NCBI GenBank assembly: GCA_026705605.1
Contig: JAPPAK010000001.1
Location: 310,001-374,000, forward strand
Direction: 5' to 3'
From: Chloroflexota bacterium
GTDB taxonomy: Bacteria; Chloroflexota; Dehalococcoidia; Tepidiformales; Tepidiformaceae
Length of the DNA: 64,000 bases
Under the pieces are notes generated by a model that was not told the DNA's origin, did no database searches, and saw nothing but the letters and a program-made list of their open reading frames with translations. Each line of letters opens with the position of its first letter. Position 1 is the stretch's first letter. A program made the translations under genes and the position numbers. This document shows, piece by piece, positions 49,766 to 58,805 of the stretch.

Positions 49766-51400
49766 ATGACGACCGACACAAGCCGCGAGGAACTCGACGC
49801 TGTCGTCGTTGGCGCCGGGTTCGCCGGCATGTACATGCTCTACCAGCTGCGCGATGTGCTCGGCCTTTCCGCTCGCGTGTTCGAAGCGGGCGATGACGTC
49901 GGCGGCACCTGGTACTGGAACCGCTACCCCGGGGCCCGCTGCGATTCGGAGTCCTACCTCTACTGCTACTCCTTCGATAAGGACCTTGCCCAGGAGTGGA
50001 CCTGGAGCGGCAAGTATCCGGAGCAGCCCGAGATCCTGCGGTACCTCAGCCACGTCGCCGACCGGTTCGACCTGCGCCCCGGCATCCAGTTCGAGACGCG
50101 GGTCACCGCGGCGCACTTCCGCGAGGACCTGAACCGCTGGGAGATCGAAACGGACCAGGGTGACCGCGTGCTCGCGCGCTACTTCATCACGGGGGTTGGC
50201 TGCATCTCGGCGGGACAGGTCCCCGAGATCCAGGGCCTCGAGAACTTCCAGGGCGAGTGGCACCACACCGGCGCGTGGCCGCACGAAGGTGTCGACTTCG
50301 CGGGCAAGCGCGTGGGCGTGATTGGTACTGGTTCGAGCGGTGTCCAGGCGATTCCGGTTATCGCCAGGCAGGCCGACCACCTGACGGTCTTCCAGCGTAC
50401 GCCGCAGTACACGGTCCCGGCTCGCCACGGCACCGTCACGCCCGAGTTCCTCGAAGAAGTCAAGGAGCAGTACGACGAGATCTTCGAGAAGACTCGCTTC
50501 TCCGCGGGTGGCACGCCCTACGCAGAGCCCGAGCGCTCCGCCCTGGACGTCGACGATGAGGAGCGCCGCGACGTCTACGAGGCCGCCTGGGAGGAGGGCG
50601 GGTTCCGCTTCCTCCTCACGACCTTCAGCGACATCCGCATCGACCGGCGGGCGAACGACACGGCCGCGGAGTTCATCCGCTCGAAGATCCGCGAGACGGT
50701 CGACGACCCGGAAACCGCCGAGAAGCTGCTGCCCCGCGACCACCCCTTCGGGTCGAAGCGCACGCTCATCGACACCAACTACTACGAGACCTACAACCGC
50801 GACAACGTCGACCTGGTCGACATCCGTCACGCCCCCATCGAAGAGATCACGGCGAACGGCCTCCGCACCCGCGACGGCCAGTACGAGCTCGACGTGATCG
50901 TGTTTGCGACCGGCTACGACGGGATGACGGGCGCGTTCAACCGCATCGACATCCGCGGCCGCGATGGGGAGCAGCTCAGGGAGAAGTGGGCGGAGGGGCC
51001 GCGAGCGTACCTGGGGCTATCCCCCGCCGGGTTCCCCAACATGTTCATGATCACCGGCCCCGGCAGCCCGTCGGTGCTGAGCAACATGCCGCCGACGATC
51101 GAGCAGCACGTCGAGTACATCTCGGACTTCATCGCCTACATGCGCGAGCACGATCTCGAGACCGCCGAAGCGGAGGCGGACGCCGAGGACGAGTGGGTCG
51201 ACCACGTGAACCAGACGGCGAGCGAGACGCTCTACATGCTCGCGGACTCCTGGTACCTGGGCGCCAACATCCCCGGCAAGCCGCGGGTCTTCATGCCCTA
51301 CGCGGGCGGCCTCGATGTCTACCGCGAGAAGTGCGACGAGATCGCCGCCGCCGGATACGAGGGGTACGTGCTCCGCAGCCGGGAGCCCGTCGAAGCCTGA
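49766..51400 (+). CDS. Baeyer-Villiger-type flavin monooxygenase
   Basis: 544 aa. FAD motif VVGAGFAG at 14-21, NADPH motif GTGSSG at 187-192, and between them the BVMO fingerprint F-x-G-x3-H-T-x2-W-P at 161-172 (FQGEWHHTGAWP). GGTWYWNRYPGARCDSESY is typical of cyclohexanone and phenylacetone monooxygenase-like enzymes. It inserts oxygen beside a ketone to give an ester or lactone. GAGGAGA precedes the ATG. With the esterase just upstream it would convert a ketone to alcohol plus acid. It is close to the usual type I BVMO length. Confidence 0.93.
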   Translation: MTTDTSREELDAVVVGAGFAGMYMLYQLRDVLGLSARVFEAGDDVGGTWYWNRYPGARCDSESYLYCYSFDKDLAQEWTWSGKYPEQPEILRYLSHVADRFDLRPGIQFETRVTAAHFREDLNRWEIETDQGDRVLARYFITGVGCISAGQVPEIQGLENFQGEWHHTGAWPHEGVDFAGKRVGVIGTGSSGVQAIPVIARQADHLTVFQRTPQYTVPARHGTVTPEFLEEVKEQYDEIFEKTRFSAGGTPYAEPERSALDVDDEERRDVYEAAWEEGGFRFLLTTFSDIRIDRRANDTAAEFIRSKIRETVDDPETAEKLLPRDHPFGSKRTLIDTNYYETYNRDNVDLVDIRHAPIEEITANGLRTRDGQYELDVIVFATGYDGMTGAFNRIDIRGRDGEQLREKWAEGPRAYLGLSPAGFPNMFMITGPGSPSVLSNMPPTIEQHVEYISDFIAYMREHDLETAEAEADAEDEWVDHVNQTASETLYMLADSWYLGANIPGKPRVFMPYAGGLDVYREKCDEIAAAGYEGYVLRSREPVEA

Positions 51401-51422
51401 GCCCCCGGCGCACCTGCTCGCC

Positions 51423-53270
51423 TCACTCGCTGCTGCCGGCTGAGGCTGCGTGCTCGGCGGCGAAGTCCGTGAGTTCGCCCAGCAGGAAGCGGAAGTCGCG
51501 GTAGGCCTCCGTTCCGCTCAGCTCCAGCCGCAGCAGGCGCAACTCCTCCCGCAGCTTCGAGAGGTCTCCGTGCACGCTGGTCGCGTCCGGCTCGGCGTTC
51601 TCGTGCTCCGCCGAGAGTGCGCTGTAGCGATCGGCTGTCAGCGCCACGATCGCCCCCAGCCGGAACAGGGAGTCGTCGAGCGTGTCGAACCGGGAGTCCA
51701 CACGGCCAGCGATGTCGGCCTGCTGGCTGCGCCCCTCCCCCGAGCTCGGGTCGACCCAGCGCACCTCCACCGATCCGAGCGTCACGGGTGTGTCGCCTCC
51801 CTTCATGGGGCCGTCGTCCCCGTGGAGCTCTAGTTCGTAGAAAACCGTCGTGGCTGCCGTCGAGTAAATCTCGGCGAACTCCTTGCGTGCCTCCTCGAAG
51901 GTGTGGTCCGGGGTGACGCGGTTCTCGTACCCGAGAATGCGCCACGCCTTCACGACTCCCGGATCCCAGGTCACCTGCGCGCGCGTCTGGTCGGCGAATG
52001 GCGTCGAGAGGGCGAGCCAGTTCTCGCGGCTGAACGTCTCGCGCGCCTGCTCCGTGTCGTTCAGGTAGCGGTACCAGCCGTTCCCGTGCTGGGCGAGCTG
52101 TTCCAGCAGGTAGTCGTTGTAGTTCCCGAGCCCGACGCCGATGGTGATCAGGCGCAGCGGGTTCAGGCTGTCGGTCTCCGGGGAAGAGCCGAGGATTCCG
52201 AACGGGTCCGTCACGTCCACGTTCGCGACGCCGTCCGACATCAGGATGATGTAGTTGAAGGCTCCCGGACGCTCGCGCCGGGCCGCGTCGGCGAGCCGGA
52301 CGCCGAGGTTGAGCCCGGCCTGCACGTTGGTGGTGTCGTGCGCGTTCAGCCGGGCGATGGACGACACGACGTCCTCGTCACCTGGGGTCGTGTGCTCAAC
52401 CGTGTAGGCGTCGATGACACGCGTGGTGAAGTGCACGACGGCGATGCGGTCGCGTGCGCTCAGGCTCTGGCGGATGGTCTCGGCAGCCTCACGTGCGATG
52501 GCGACCCGGTTGCCGCTGGCCATCGAACCCGACGCGTCGAGCACGAGCGTCACGTTGAGGGGCGTGTCGTCGGGAAGCTGCGGGGCCTGGAAGGCGATGC
52601 GCACGAGGTGCAGGTTGGCCTCGAGCGGATGGCCGGAGGCGGCGGTCGTGATGCCGTAGGCGCCGCTGTCGTTGGGGAGGGGGTAGTCGTAGTCGAAGGC
52701 GTTCACCCACTCCTCGGCTCGCACCGAGTCGGGCTCCACGTTGTAGTGGTTCTTGGCCCAGGTCAGCGCGAGGAGGTACGACGTGCGGTCCACGTCGAGG
52801 CTGAAGGTCGATACCGGGTCGACCGCCGTCGCGACGAAGGGCAGGCGGCTGTAGTCCCTGAACGTCGTGTCCTCGGGTTGAGGCCGCTGGATTGCCCCGA
52901 ACAGTTCGGCGGGGCTTCCTCCGCCCTTGCCGGCCGATCCGCCGATTCCCACCACGGCGCGCCTGCTCTGGGCGTGCACCTGCCCTTGCTTACGGCTGGA
53001 GGTCTGGCTCGCCGCGCAGGTGTCGCAGGAGTATTCCTGTCCGGCCGCTGCCGGCTCCTCGGGGGCGGGTGCTTCCGTGGCCTCGATCTGATCTGCCGTG
53101 TCCGGGGCCGCCCCTTGCTCGCTCCGCTCGCCGGGAGCCATGGTCATGGGGGTTCCCTGGCTGCTGCCGGGGTAGTCGCTGGTGCCGCCGTAGGCGACAG
53201 CCGCCAGCGCGAGCAGCGCAGCGGTTGCGCTTCCGACCAGGATCCGGGACATCCACTTCGTGACTTGCAT
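51423..53270 (-). CDS. VWA-domain protein, YfbK-like
   Basis: 615 aa from ATG 53270 with GGAGG upstream. An N-terminal hydrophobic signal (about 10-32) is followed by a low-complexity, Pro/Glu-rich region, a Cys-x2-Cys element (SCDTCAAS), the YfbK/VWA N-terminal segment (TFSLDVDRTSYLLAL) and a von Willebrand A domain with MIDAS DASGSMASG and a later SDGVANVD. A C-terminal DUF3520-type region (ENRVTPDHTFEEARKEFAEIYS) completes the architecture. Proteins of this kind are exported and bind metal and a partner; function unresolved. It is divergent from the sulfurtransferase. Confidence 0.88.
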   Translation of the reverse strand: MQVTKWMSRILVGSATAALLALAAVAYGGTSDYPGSSQGTPMTMAPGERSEQGAAPDTADQIEATEAPAPEEPAAAGQEYSCDTCAASQTSSRKQGQVHAQSRRAVVGIGGSAGKGGGSPAELFGAIQRPQPEDTTFRDYSRLPFVATAVDPVSTFSLDVDRTSYLLALTWAKNHYNVEPDSVRAEEWVNAFDYDYPLPNDSGAYGITTAASGHPLEANLHLVRIAFQAPQLPDDTPLNVTLVLDASGSMASGNRVAIAREAAETIRQSLSARDRIAVVHFTTRVIDAYTVEHTTPGDEDVVSSIARLNAHDTTNVQAGLNLGVRLADAARRERPGAFNYIILMSDGVANVDVTDPFGILGSSPETDSLNPLRLITIGVGLGNYNDYLLEQLAQHGNGWYRYLNDTEQARETFSRENWLALSTPFADQTRAQVTWDPGVVKAWRILGYENRVTPDHTFEEARKEFAEIYSTAATTVFYELELHGDDGPMKGGDTPVTLGSVEVRWVDPSSGEGRSQQADIAGRVDSRFDTLDDSLFRLGAIVALTADRYSALSAEHENAEPDATSVHGDLSKLREELRLLRLELSGTEAYRDFRFLLGELTDFAAEHAASAGSSE

Positions 53271-53542
53271 GTGAGCCTCCTCTTGAGTCGCCGTGAGCGG
53301 GTTCCCGCCGCCCCTCACCGCGGACCGGCAGTCGGTGTGGGTGTTCGTTGCCGGTCATGGCCCGACTGTAGGGAGGAAAGTCCCGAATTACCCCGTCCGT
53401 TTTCGCCGAATTTCGAGAATTGCTGGCGCTGGTCTCAGGGGCGGCCTTTCGGTTCCTGAAGAGGGGTCGCAGGCTGCCGGCAGGAGGCGGATACTGGGCC
53501 GCGCACAAGCAGATTCAGGACAGGTCCAGACTGGAGCCGACC
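53271..53542. other. Divergent intergenic region, VWA / sulfurtransferase
   Basis: 272 nt without a convincing gene. The left part holds the VWA ribosome-binding site; the middle (about 53380-53420) is the only AT-richer stretch, with AATTACC and TTTTCGCCGAATTTCGAG, and probably carries promoters. No clear -35/-10 pair can be assigned. Confidence 0.4.
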
Positions 53543-54424
53543 ATGCCGTTCACGAATCCGGAGTTCCTCGTCTCGACCGACTGGTTGGCGGAACACCTGC
53601 TGGACGACGATGTCCGCGTCTTCGAAGCGACCGTGTTCCTGCGCCCCGGTGAAAGCGGGGGCTATCGCGTCGAGTCAGGGCGCGGGGAGTACGAGGCGGG
53701 GCACATTCCCGGGGCCGGGTTCCTCGACCTGCAGGCCGACTTCTCCGACAACGAGCAGCGCCTGCGGTTCATGATGCCGTCCGCCGAGGCCTTCGCCGAG
53801 GCGGCCGGACGGCACGGTATCTCCGAGTCCTCGCGACTGGTCCTCTACGACCGCTCCGGTTCGATGTGGGCCGCAAGGCTGTGGTGGATGTTCCAGTCGA
53901 TGGGGTGCCGGCGCGCGGCCCTGCTCGATGGCGGCTGGCTGCGCTGGACCGCCGAAGGCCGTGCCGTCTCCACCGATGCGGCGACACACGAGCCGGCGAC
54001 CTTAACGCCAACTCCGGACCCGGCACGGTTCGCCGATCTCGACGAAGTCCTGGCCTTCGTCGAGTCTGGAGACGCAGCCGGCAGCTGCCTCATCAACTCC
54101 CTCGGGCGAGACCAGCACTCGGGCGCCGACGGCGGGCAGCGGTACGGGCGTGCAGGGCACATCCCCGGCGCCGTCAACGTCCCGGCGATGGAGCTGACCG
54201 ACCGGGAGACCGGCCTCTACCGCCCCGCGGAGGAGCTGGCGTCACTCTTCGAGCAGGCGGGCGCGGACAGGACGCAGCGCGTCGTGACCTACTGCGGGGG
54301 CGGCATCGCCGCCTCCAGCGACGCGTTCGTCCTCTCCCTCCTGGGGTACGAAGACATCGCCGTCTACGATGCCTCGATGTCCGAGTACGCCGCCGATCCG
54401 TCCCTGCCGCTGGTCGTCGACTAG
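53543..54424 (+). CDS. Sulfurtransferase, double rhodanese domain
   Basis: 293 aa from ATG 53543. Two rhodanese-like halves: inactive first half (STDWLAEHLLDDDVRVFEATVF, GHIPGAGFLDLQADF, LYDRSGSMWAARLWWMFQSMG) and active second half (GHIPGAVNVPAMEL, catalytic Cys in VVTYCGGGIAAS). The CGGGIAA loop fits neither the CRKGVTA thiosulfate type nor the CGSGVTA mercaptopyruvate type exactly, but its small uncharged character favours 3-mercaptopyruvate. The role is sulfane-sulfur transfer in the cytoplasm. Confidence 0.88.
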   Translation: MPFTNPEFLVSTDWLAEHLLDDDVRVFEATVFLRPGESGGYRVESGRGEYEAGHIPGAGFLDLQADFSDNEQRLRFMMPSAEAFAEAAGRHGISESSRLVLYDRSGSMWAARLWWMFQSMGCRRAALLDGGWLRWTAEGRAVSTDAATHEPATLTPTPDPARFADLDEVLAFVESGDAAGSCLINSLGRDQHSGADGGQRYGRAGHIPGAVNVPAMELTDRETGLYRPAEELASLFEQAGADRTQRVVTYCGGGIAASSDAFVLSLLGYEDIAVYDASMSEYAADPSLPLVVD

Positions 54425-54450
54425 CCGCCCCACTCCCGGCTCCCCGGGCC

Positions 54451-55710
54451 CTATTCGACCGTGATTGTCGCCGGGTCGACCCCCAGCCTCACGAGGATCG
54501 CGTCGAGCTCCGCCTCCGTCCGCATCTCCCGCACCAGCGACATGAACTCGAGAAGGTCCCCCGTCTCCTCCCACACGCGTTCCACCTTCGGCCCGATCGG
54601 GTCCGACGACTGCGGCAGGGTCGCGTACGACCCGTAAAAGGCGAAGTAGGCCTGGTTGATCTTGCGGATGAAGATTCCGTGTTCCGCCAGGTGCAGCCGG
54701 CGCTCCTCCATCAGCGCCTCCGCCTCGCCCACCCTGCCCGCCGCCAACAGGTCGTCGACCGCGAGCCGCAGTTCCCGCATCTCCGTGCTGAAAGAGAGGG
54801 ACGACCGCTCCCGTGGCGGTGCGCGTCCGTCCGCCCCTTCAGGCAGATCGATCGGGTGCAGTCCCCGGGCGATGCGCGCGATCTCCACCTCTGCCACGTT
54901 CGCCACCGTCTCGTTCAGCGTGGGCCCGTCGGGCGTGTTGTAGGCGATCCCCAGCGGGTAGAAGGCGAGGTAGAAGTGGACCCACTCATGCGCCGCCGTC
55001 CGCAGGATCGAGTAGTACGACCGGTCCTCGCGAATGATCGCGGGGTAGACCGCGAGTCCGCCGATGGGCAGCACCACCGATACCGTGTCCTCGTCGTCCG
55101 TGTGAGCCTCGATTCGCTCGATCGCCTCCAGCGTCAGGTCCGGTTGCAGGAGCGTATACCCCTTGGACCGGATCTCGTCCCGCGGGGAGCGCACGAGCAC
55201 CTGTGGCGGGTTCGTCAGTTCGATGTCCACCGCCGGCCAGAGCATCCTCATATCCCCGAAGAGCGGCAGCGGCCGCTTCAGCCCCGCCGCCACAACCGCG
55301 TCCGTCACGTACCGCTCGATGATCCGCTCGACGTCGTTCTCGTAGAGCGCACGCTCGTTCGCCAGCGCCTCCAACAGTGCTCGGTCCGGCGATTCGGCCT
55401 GCAGTTCGGTCCGGATCGCGGAGGTCAGGCGAAAGTACGCCTCCAGTCGCTCCGCCTCCTCCTGCTCGCTGAGCTCCTCCCCCACGCCCAGCAGACTGAA
55501 GATGGACCCCGCCAGGTGCTCCGCCTCCCATCGCCACACCGAATACTCGTCGCTTCCCACCGGCCCTCGCGTCACCAACAGGCTCAGGGCTATCACGAGC
55601 GCCACCGTGAACGTCGCGGCGGCCGTCGTTGACAGCAGCAGCAGTGGTGGCTGCCAGGGACGCAGGTCCACGGGCGACGAGTCCAGACCGGAGGGGCGCA
55701 AGCGCTTCAC
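54451..55710 (-). CDS. Membrane-anchored HExxH metalloprotease-like protein
   Basis: 419 aa. One hydrophobic anchor at about 23-46, then an external helical domain. His241-Glu242-x2-His245 in TAAHEWVHFYLAF is a zinc-protease motif, and NETVANVAEVE (266-276) supplies a downstream Glu in the spacing of a gluzincin-type third ligand. No standard peptidase family was recognised by eye. The protein may be a Chloroflexota-restricted envelope protease. It is divergent from the RDD gene and convergent with the sulfurtransferase. Confidence 0.72.
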   Translation of the reverse strand: MKRLRPSGLDSSPVDLRPWQPPLLLLSTTAAATFTVALVIALSLLVTRGPVGSDEYSVWRWEAEHLAGSIFSLLGVGEELSEQEEAERLEAYFRLTSAIRTELQAESPDRALLEALANERALYENDVERIIERYVTDAVVAAGLKRPLPLFGDMRMLWPAVDIELTNPPQVLVRSPRDEIRSKGYTLLQPDLTLEAIERIEAHTDDEDTVSVVLPIGGLAVYPAIIREDRSYYSILRTAAHEWVHFYLAFYPLGIAYNTPDGPTLNETVANVAEVEIARIARGLHPIDLPEGADGRAPPRERSSLSFSTEMRELRLAVDDLLAAGRVGEAEALMEERRLHLAEHGIFIRKINQAYFAFYGSYATLPQSSDPIGPKVERVWEETGDLLEFMSLVREMRTEAELDAILVRLGVDPATITVE

Positions 55711-55756
55711 TCCAACAGTCTAGGGTCTGCCTCCCCGCCCCCGCCTTTCCCGGCGA

Positions 55757-55762
55757 TACAAT
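55757..55762 (+). promoter_or_regulatory. -10 box, RDD protein
   Basis: TACAAT. It overlaps the first of three closely spaced in-frame ATGs (55761, 55767, 55773); the expected start of transcription then falls next to the third. Confidence 0.45.
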
Positions 55763-56354
55763 GGGCATGCTCATGGCAGCAGGGTCTCCGGCAGCCCCTG
55801 GAGCGGCGCTCGAACACCCATCCGCGCGCCGCCTGCGTTACGCCTCTTTCGAGATGCGTGTCGCCGCCGTCGCCATCGACGCCCTCGTCCTCTTCTTCGT
55901 AGCGGGAGTGCTCATCATCGCCGGCTCGGTCAACCTCCTCCTCTCCTCGGACTTCGATCGCGTCGACGCGTCCGGCAGCTCCATCAGCCTCTTCTGGGCG
56001 CTCGTCGGGGCTGTGCCTGCCGCCTGCTTCCTCTACTTCTTCCTCGGGTTCGCCTTCTGGGGGAAGACCGCCGGCGCCGCCATGATGCGTATCAGCGTGG
56101 TGCGCTCCGATGGCGGCGACCTCGGCCTGCTGGGCGCCCTCGCCCGCGTGACCGGCATGCTCAGCTACGTGCTCGTCCTGGGAATCGGCGCGGTCCTCGC
56201 CTACGTCCTCCGCGGCACGCCCGCCGCCGCTGCCGTTCTTGTTGGCATCAGCCTGCTCATCTGCGTGGCCGGACTGCTCTGGGCCGTCTTCGACCCCTAC
56301 CGGCGCGCCCTCCACGACCGCATCGCCGGGACCATCGTCGTGCAGGGCGTGTAG
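55761..56354 (+). CDS. RDD-family membrane protein
   Basis: About 193-197 aa depending on which ATG (55761, 55767, 55773) is used. The RDD signature is RLRYASFEMRVAAVAIDALVLFFVAG, then three or four membrane helices with the family motif FWGKTAGAAMMRISVVRSDGG and a final helix ending FDPYRRALHDRIAGTIVV. RDD proteins are small integral membrane proteins with suggested transport roles. The next membrane-protein gene begins 9 nt after its stop, so the two form an operon. Confidence 0.85.
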   Translation: MGMLMAAGSPAAPGAALEHPSARRLRYASFEMRVAAVAIDALVLFFVAGVLIIAGSVNLLLSSDFDRVDASGSSISLFWALVGAVPAACFLYFFLGFAFWGKTAGAAMMRISVVRSDGGDLGLLGALARVTGMLSYVLVLGIGAVLAYVLRGTPAAAAVLVGISLLICVAGLLWAVFDPYRRALHDRIAGTIVVQGV

Positions 56355-56363
56355 GGTGATCGG

Positions 56364-57437
56364 ATGCTGAGCCGCCGTTCGAACTTCCCCCGGCGTGGCC
56401 CCGTCAGCGAGCGCGTCTTCGGCAAGGCCTACGCCGAGGCCGAGCACGGCGGCACCTGGCTCGCTTCCGGGCTGTTCGCCATCGCCCTCTTCCTGTTCAT
56501 CGCTTCCCTCAGCGTGTACGAGATCACCCGCCCCGACCGCGCCGAGTCGCTGCTCGCCGCCGGCATCGCCTCCCTCACCGACATCGACGAGACCCTCGAG
56601 GAGAACCTCCCCGCCCTGCGCGACGAGGCCCGCGCGTCCACCGAGGAGGCGGTGCAGCTGCCCGAGTACCCCCTGCCCATCACCCTGAGCCGCCTTGAGG
56701 CCCTCACCGCGGACACCCCCACCCTCCGCGCCATCGTCCTCGACCGCTCGGCCAAGCTCGTCTACGCCACGGGACTGGACGCCTTCGACGAAACGGGCGA
56801 GCAGGCCTCCGAGCTCTTCTCCATCTACAACGTCATCCGCGAGCTTGTCGGCTTCCTCACCGGCGATGTCCACGACCGCGCCCGCTGGGTGGCGCTCGGC
56901 AGCCTCGTCCTGGCCAGCGTCCTGGGCGCCGCCACCCTCGCCCTCAACCGTGGGTTCGCGCGCTTCACCTCCTTCGGGCTCGCCGTGCTTCTCGCCGCCG
57001 CGCCCGGCTACTTCGTTGCCCGCGGCGCGTCCTATCTCATCGACCGCTTCGGTTCGGAGGACCCCTTCGTCCTCGACCTCCAGGTGCTCGTCCAAATCAT
57101 GCTCGACGTGCCCGAGCGCAACTTCCTGATCGCGGGATCCCTCGGGCTCATCATCGCCTTCGCAGGGCGGGTCCTCGGCTTCATTGCCGATCACCTGTTC
57201 TCCGACGAGTCACTCGACCCCAACGCCTACGACACCGGCCCCACCCTCCCCTTCGCCGCCGTCCCCGGCCCGACGCACGAGCTTTCGCGAGGCACTGGCC
57301 TCCGGTTGCCCAGCCTGAGCGGACTCCGGCAGCGTCTGCGTGGGCTGTCGCTCCCCTCGCGCCCCCCCGCCCCCGCGTCCCCGCCGCCGCCGCCCCGCGA
57401 ACCCGAGGTGGGCGGCCCCCGAGACGAGAACCCCTAG
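56364..57437 (+). CDS. Membrane protein of unknown function
   Basis: 357 aa. One helix at about 32-52, a long acidic external loop (about 55-165), then three hydrophobic segments (about 178-198, 206-226, 258-280) and a Pro-rich cytoplasmic tail (PRPPAPASPPPPPREPE). The layout of single helix, acidic outer domain, then clustered helices recalls the 642-residue protein at 9369, though sequence similarity is not visible. The tail overlaps the convergent DUF1697 gene by 4 nt. Confidence 0.7.
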   Translation: MLSRRSNFPRRGPVSERVFGKAYAEAEHGGTWLASGLFAIALFLFIASLSVYEITRPDRAESLLAAGIASLTDIDETLEENLPALRDEARASTEEAVQLPEYPLPITLSRLEALTADTPTLRAIVLDRSAKLVYATGLDAFDETGEQASELFSIYNVIRELVGFLTGDVHDRARWVALGSLVLASVLGAATLALNRGFARFTSFGLAVLLAAAPGYFVARGASYLIDRFGSEDPFVLDLQVLVQIMLDVPERNFLIAGSLGLIIAFAGRVLGFIADHLFSDESLDPNAYDTGPTLPFAAVPGPTHELSRGTGLRLPSLSGLRQRLRGLSLPSRPPAPASPPPPPREPEVGGPRDENP

Positions 57438-58033
57438 ACCGCGTCTCGAGGCTCCCCATGCGCGGCGTCAGCCGCTGCCGTGGCCAGCTCGAGGAGCTTG
57501 CCGACCGTCCGCCAGTTCCGGCCCGTGCTGGTCGTCGAGAGGGCCGAGTCGAAGTAGCTGTTTGTGAGCTTGGTGCGGGCAAACCCGTTCGGGCAGTGAA
57601 GGAACACCTCGCGGCCAACGACCGCGAACTCGTCGCCGGGCGAGCGATCGGGGTCCAGCGCGTCAACCTGCTCGGGGCGGGGGGCATCGGCGAGGAAGAG
57701 AACGAGCAGCTTGTCCGCTTCGGCAGCGGCGAAAGGGTTCGCCTCCACGGTCGCCCGGAGATCCCCGGCCGTGCGCGTGGTGACCGGAATGCGGTAGCCG
57801 AAGCGTTCCTCAATGGACGCGCTGATCAGTGAAGGGATGGCGTCCGCCGGCGTCGAGCCGGCGCGAAAGAGCACGTTCCCACTCTGGATGTAGGTGCGGA
57901 CGTCCTCGCATCCCGCCTCCCGGAACAAGGCGGCGAGATCCTTCATCGGCAGCTTGTTCTTCCCGCCGACGTTGATCCCGCGAAGCAAGGCGACGTGCAA
58001 GGTGCTCCCCTTGGGGGAAGTTGGTGGGAGCAT
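57434..58033 (-). CDS. DUF1697 family protein
   Basis: 199 aa from ATG 58033. The opening HVALLRGINVGGKNKLPMKDLAALFREAGCEDVRTYIQSGNVLF-type block and KLTNSYFDSALSTTSTGRNWRTVGKLLEL ending are diagnostic of DUF1697, a small family without known activity. In the C-terminal motif, the conserved TxRNWxTxxKL is intact. The endonuclease III gene lies upstream on the same strand, 47 nt away. Confidence 0.85.
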   Translation of the reverse strand: MLPPTSPKGSTLHVALLRGINVGGKNKLPMKDLAALFREAGCEDVRTYIQSGNVLFRAGSTPADAIPSLISASIEERFGYRIPVTTRTAGDLRATVEANPFAAAEADKLLVLFLADAPRPEQVDALDPDRSPGDEFAVVGREVFLHCPNGFARTKLTNSYFDSALSTTSTGRNWRTVGKLLELATAAADAAHGEPRDAV

Positions 58034-58080
58034 ACGCCCCGGGAGTACCGTCTCCCCCCGCCGCCGGATCGGTTCCGCGC

Positions 58081-58749
58081 TCAACCGCCCACCTTGGCCG
58101 GCAACACGCTGCTCGGACACGACGCCTCCAGGGGGCACGCCTCGCAGCTTGGCGTCCGCGCGCTGCACGTCCGCCGCCCGTGCTTGATGAGCAGCATGTG
58201 GAAGCGGTAGTAGAGGTCGGGCGGCACTAGCGCTTCGAGACGTTCGTGCGCTTGCTCCGGCGTCGTCTTCGGCGGCACCAGCGCCAGACGCTTCGCCACG
58301 CGCTCTACGTGCGTGTCGACCGGTAGCGCCGGACGCCCAAGCGCGAAAAGCAGTACACACGCCGCCGTCTTCGGCCCCACCCCCGGCAACCCTCGCAGCC
58401 ACGCGCGAGCCTCCTCCAGCGGTTCCTCCTCCAGGAACGCGAGGTTCCAGTCCGGCGCCCGCTCCCGGACCGCCTCCAGGATGCGCTTGATCCGCGGCGC
58501 CTTCTGCTGCGCCAGCCCCCCTGTCTGGATCGTCGCGATCAGCTCGTCCAGCGGCGCTTCCGCGACCGCGTCCCAGCCTGGGTAGCGACGCATCAGCTGC
58601 ACGAACGCGCGACCGCTGTTCCTGTCCGACGTGTTCTGGGACAGCACCGTCAGCACCAGCTCCGCCACCGCATCGCCGTGGGGCTGCGACTCCGGCTCGC
58701 CGTACAGCTCGCCCAGCGCCTCCATGATCGCGTCGGGATCGAGGGTCAC
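58081..58749 (-). CDS. nth: Endonuclease III-like DNA glycosylase
   Basis: 222 aa from a GTG at 58749. HhH motif LPGVGPKTAA with the catalytic Lys, Asp in LPVDTHVERVAKRL, and the [4Fe-4S] cluster Cys195-x6-Cys202-x2-Cys205-x5-Cys211 are all present. The enzyme removes oxidised pyrimidines and nicks the abasic site in base excision repair. A CAGAAT sequence 6 nt upstream of the GTG fits the leaderless pattern of the window, and no ribosome-binding site is seen. The gene is divergent from selD with a 56-nt gap. Confidence 0.9.
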   Translation of the reverse strand: MTLDPDAIMEALGELYGEPESQPHGDAVAELVLTVLSQNTSDRNSGRAFVQLMRRYPGWDAVAEAPLDELIATIQTGGLAQQKAPRIKRILEAVRERAPDWNLAFLEEEPLEEARAWLRGLPGVGPKTAACVLLFALGRPALPVDTHVERVAKRLALVPPKTTPEQAHERLEALVPPDLYYRFHMLLIKHGRRTCSARTPSCEACPLEASCPSSVLPAKVGG

Positions 58750-58793
58750 CCCGACATTCTGGCACGCCCCGATCCCGCTACGCCTCCGTCCCT

Positions 58794-58799
58794 TACGAT
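58794..58799 (+). promoter_or_regulatory. -10 box, selD (leaderless)
   Basis: TACGAT, 6 nt before the GTG start at 58806, fixing the start that keeps the selenocysteine codon inside the gene. Confidence 0.55.
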
Positions 58800-58805
58800 C
58801 GTCCC

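Noticed and set aside
55707-57194. 495-codon minus-strand frame opposite the RDD and membrane protein genes
   Set aside because: Glu/Gly-rich antisense product without any fold signature; the plus strand has membrane helices and family motifs.
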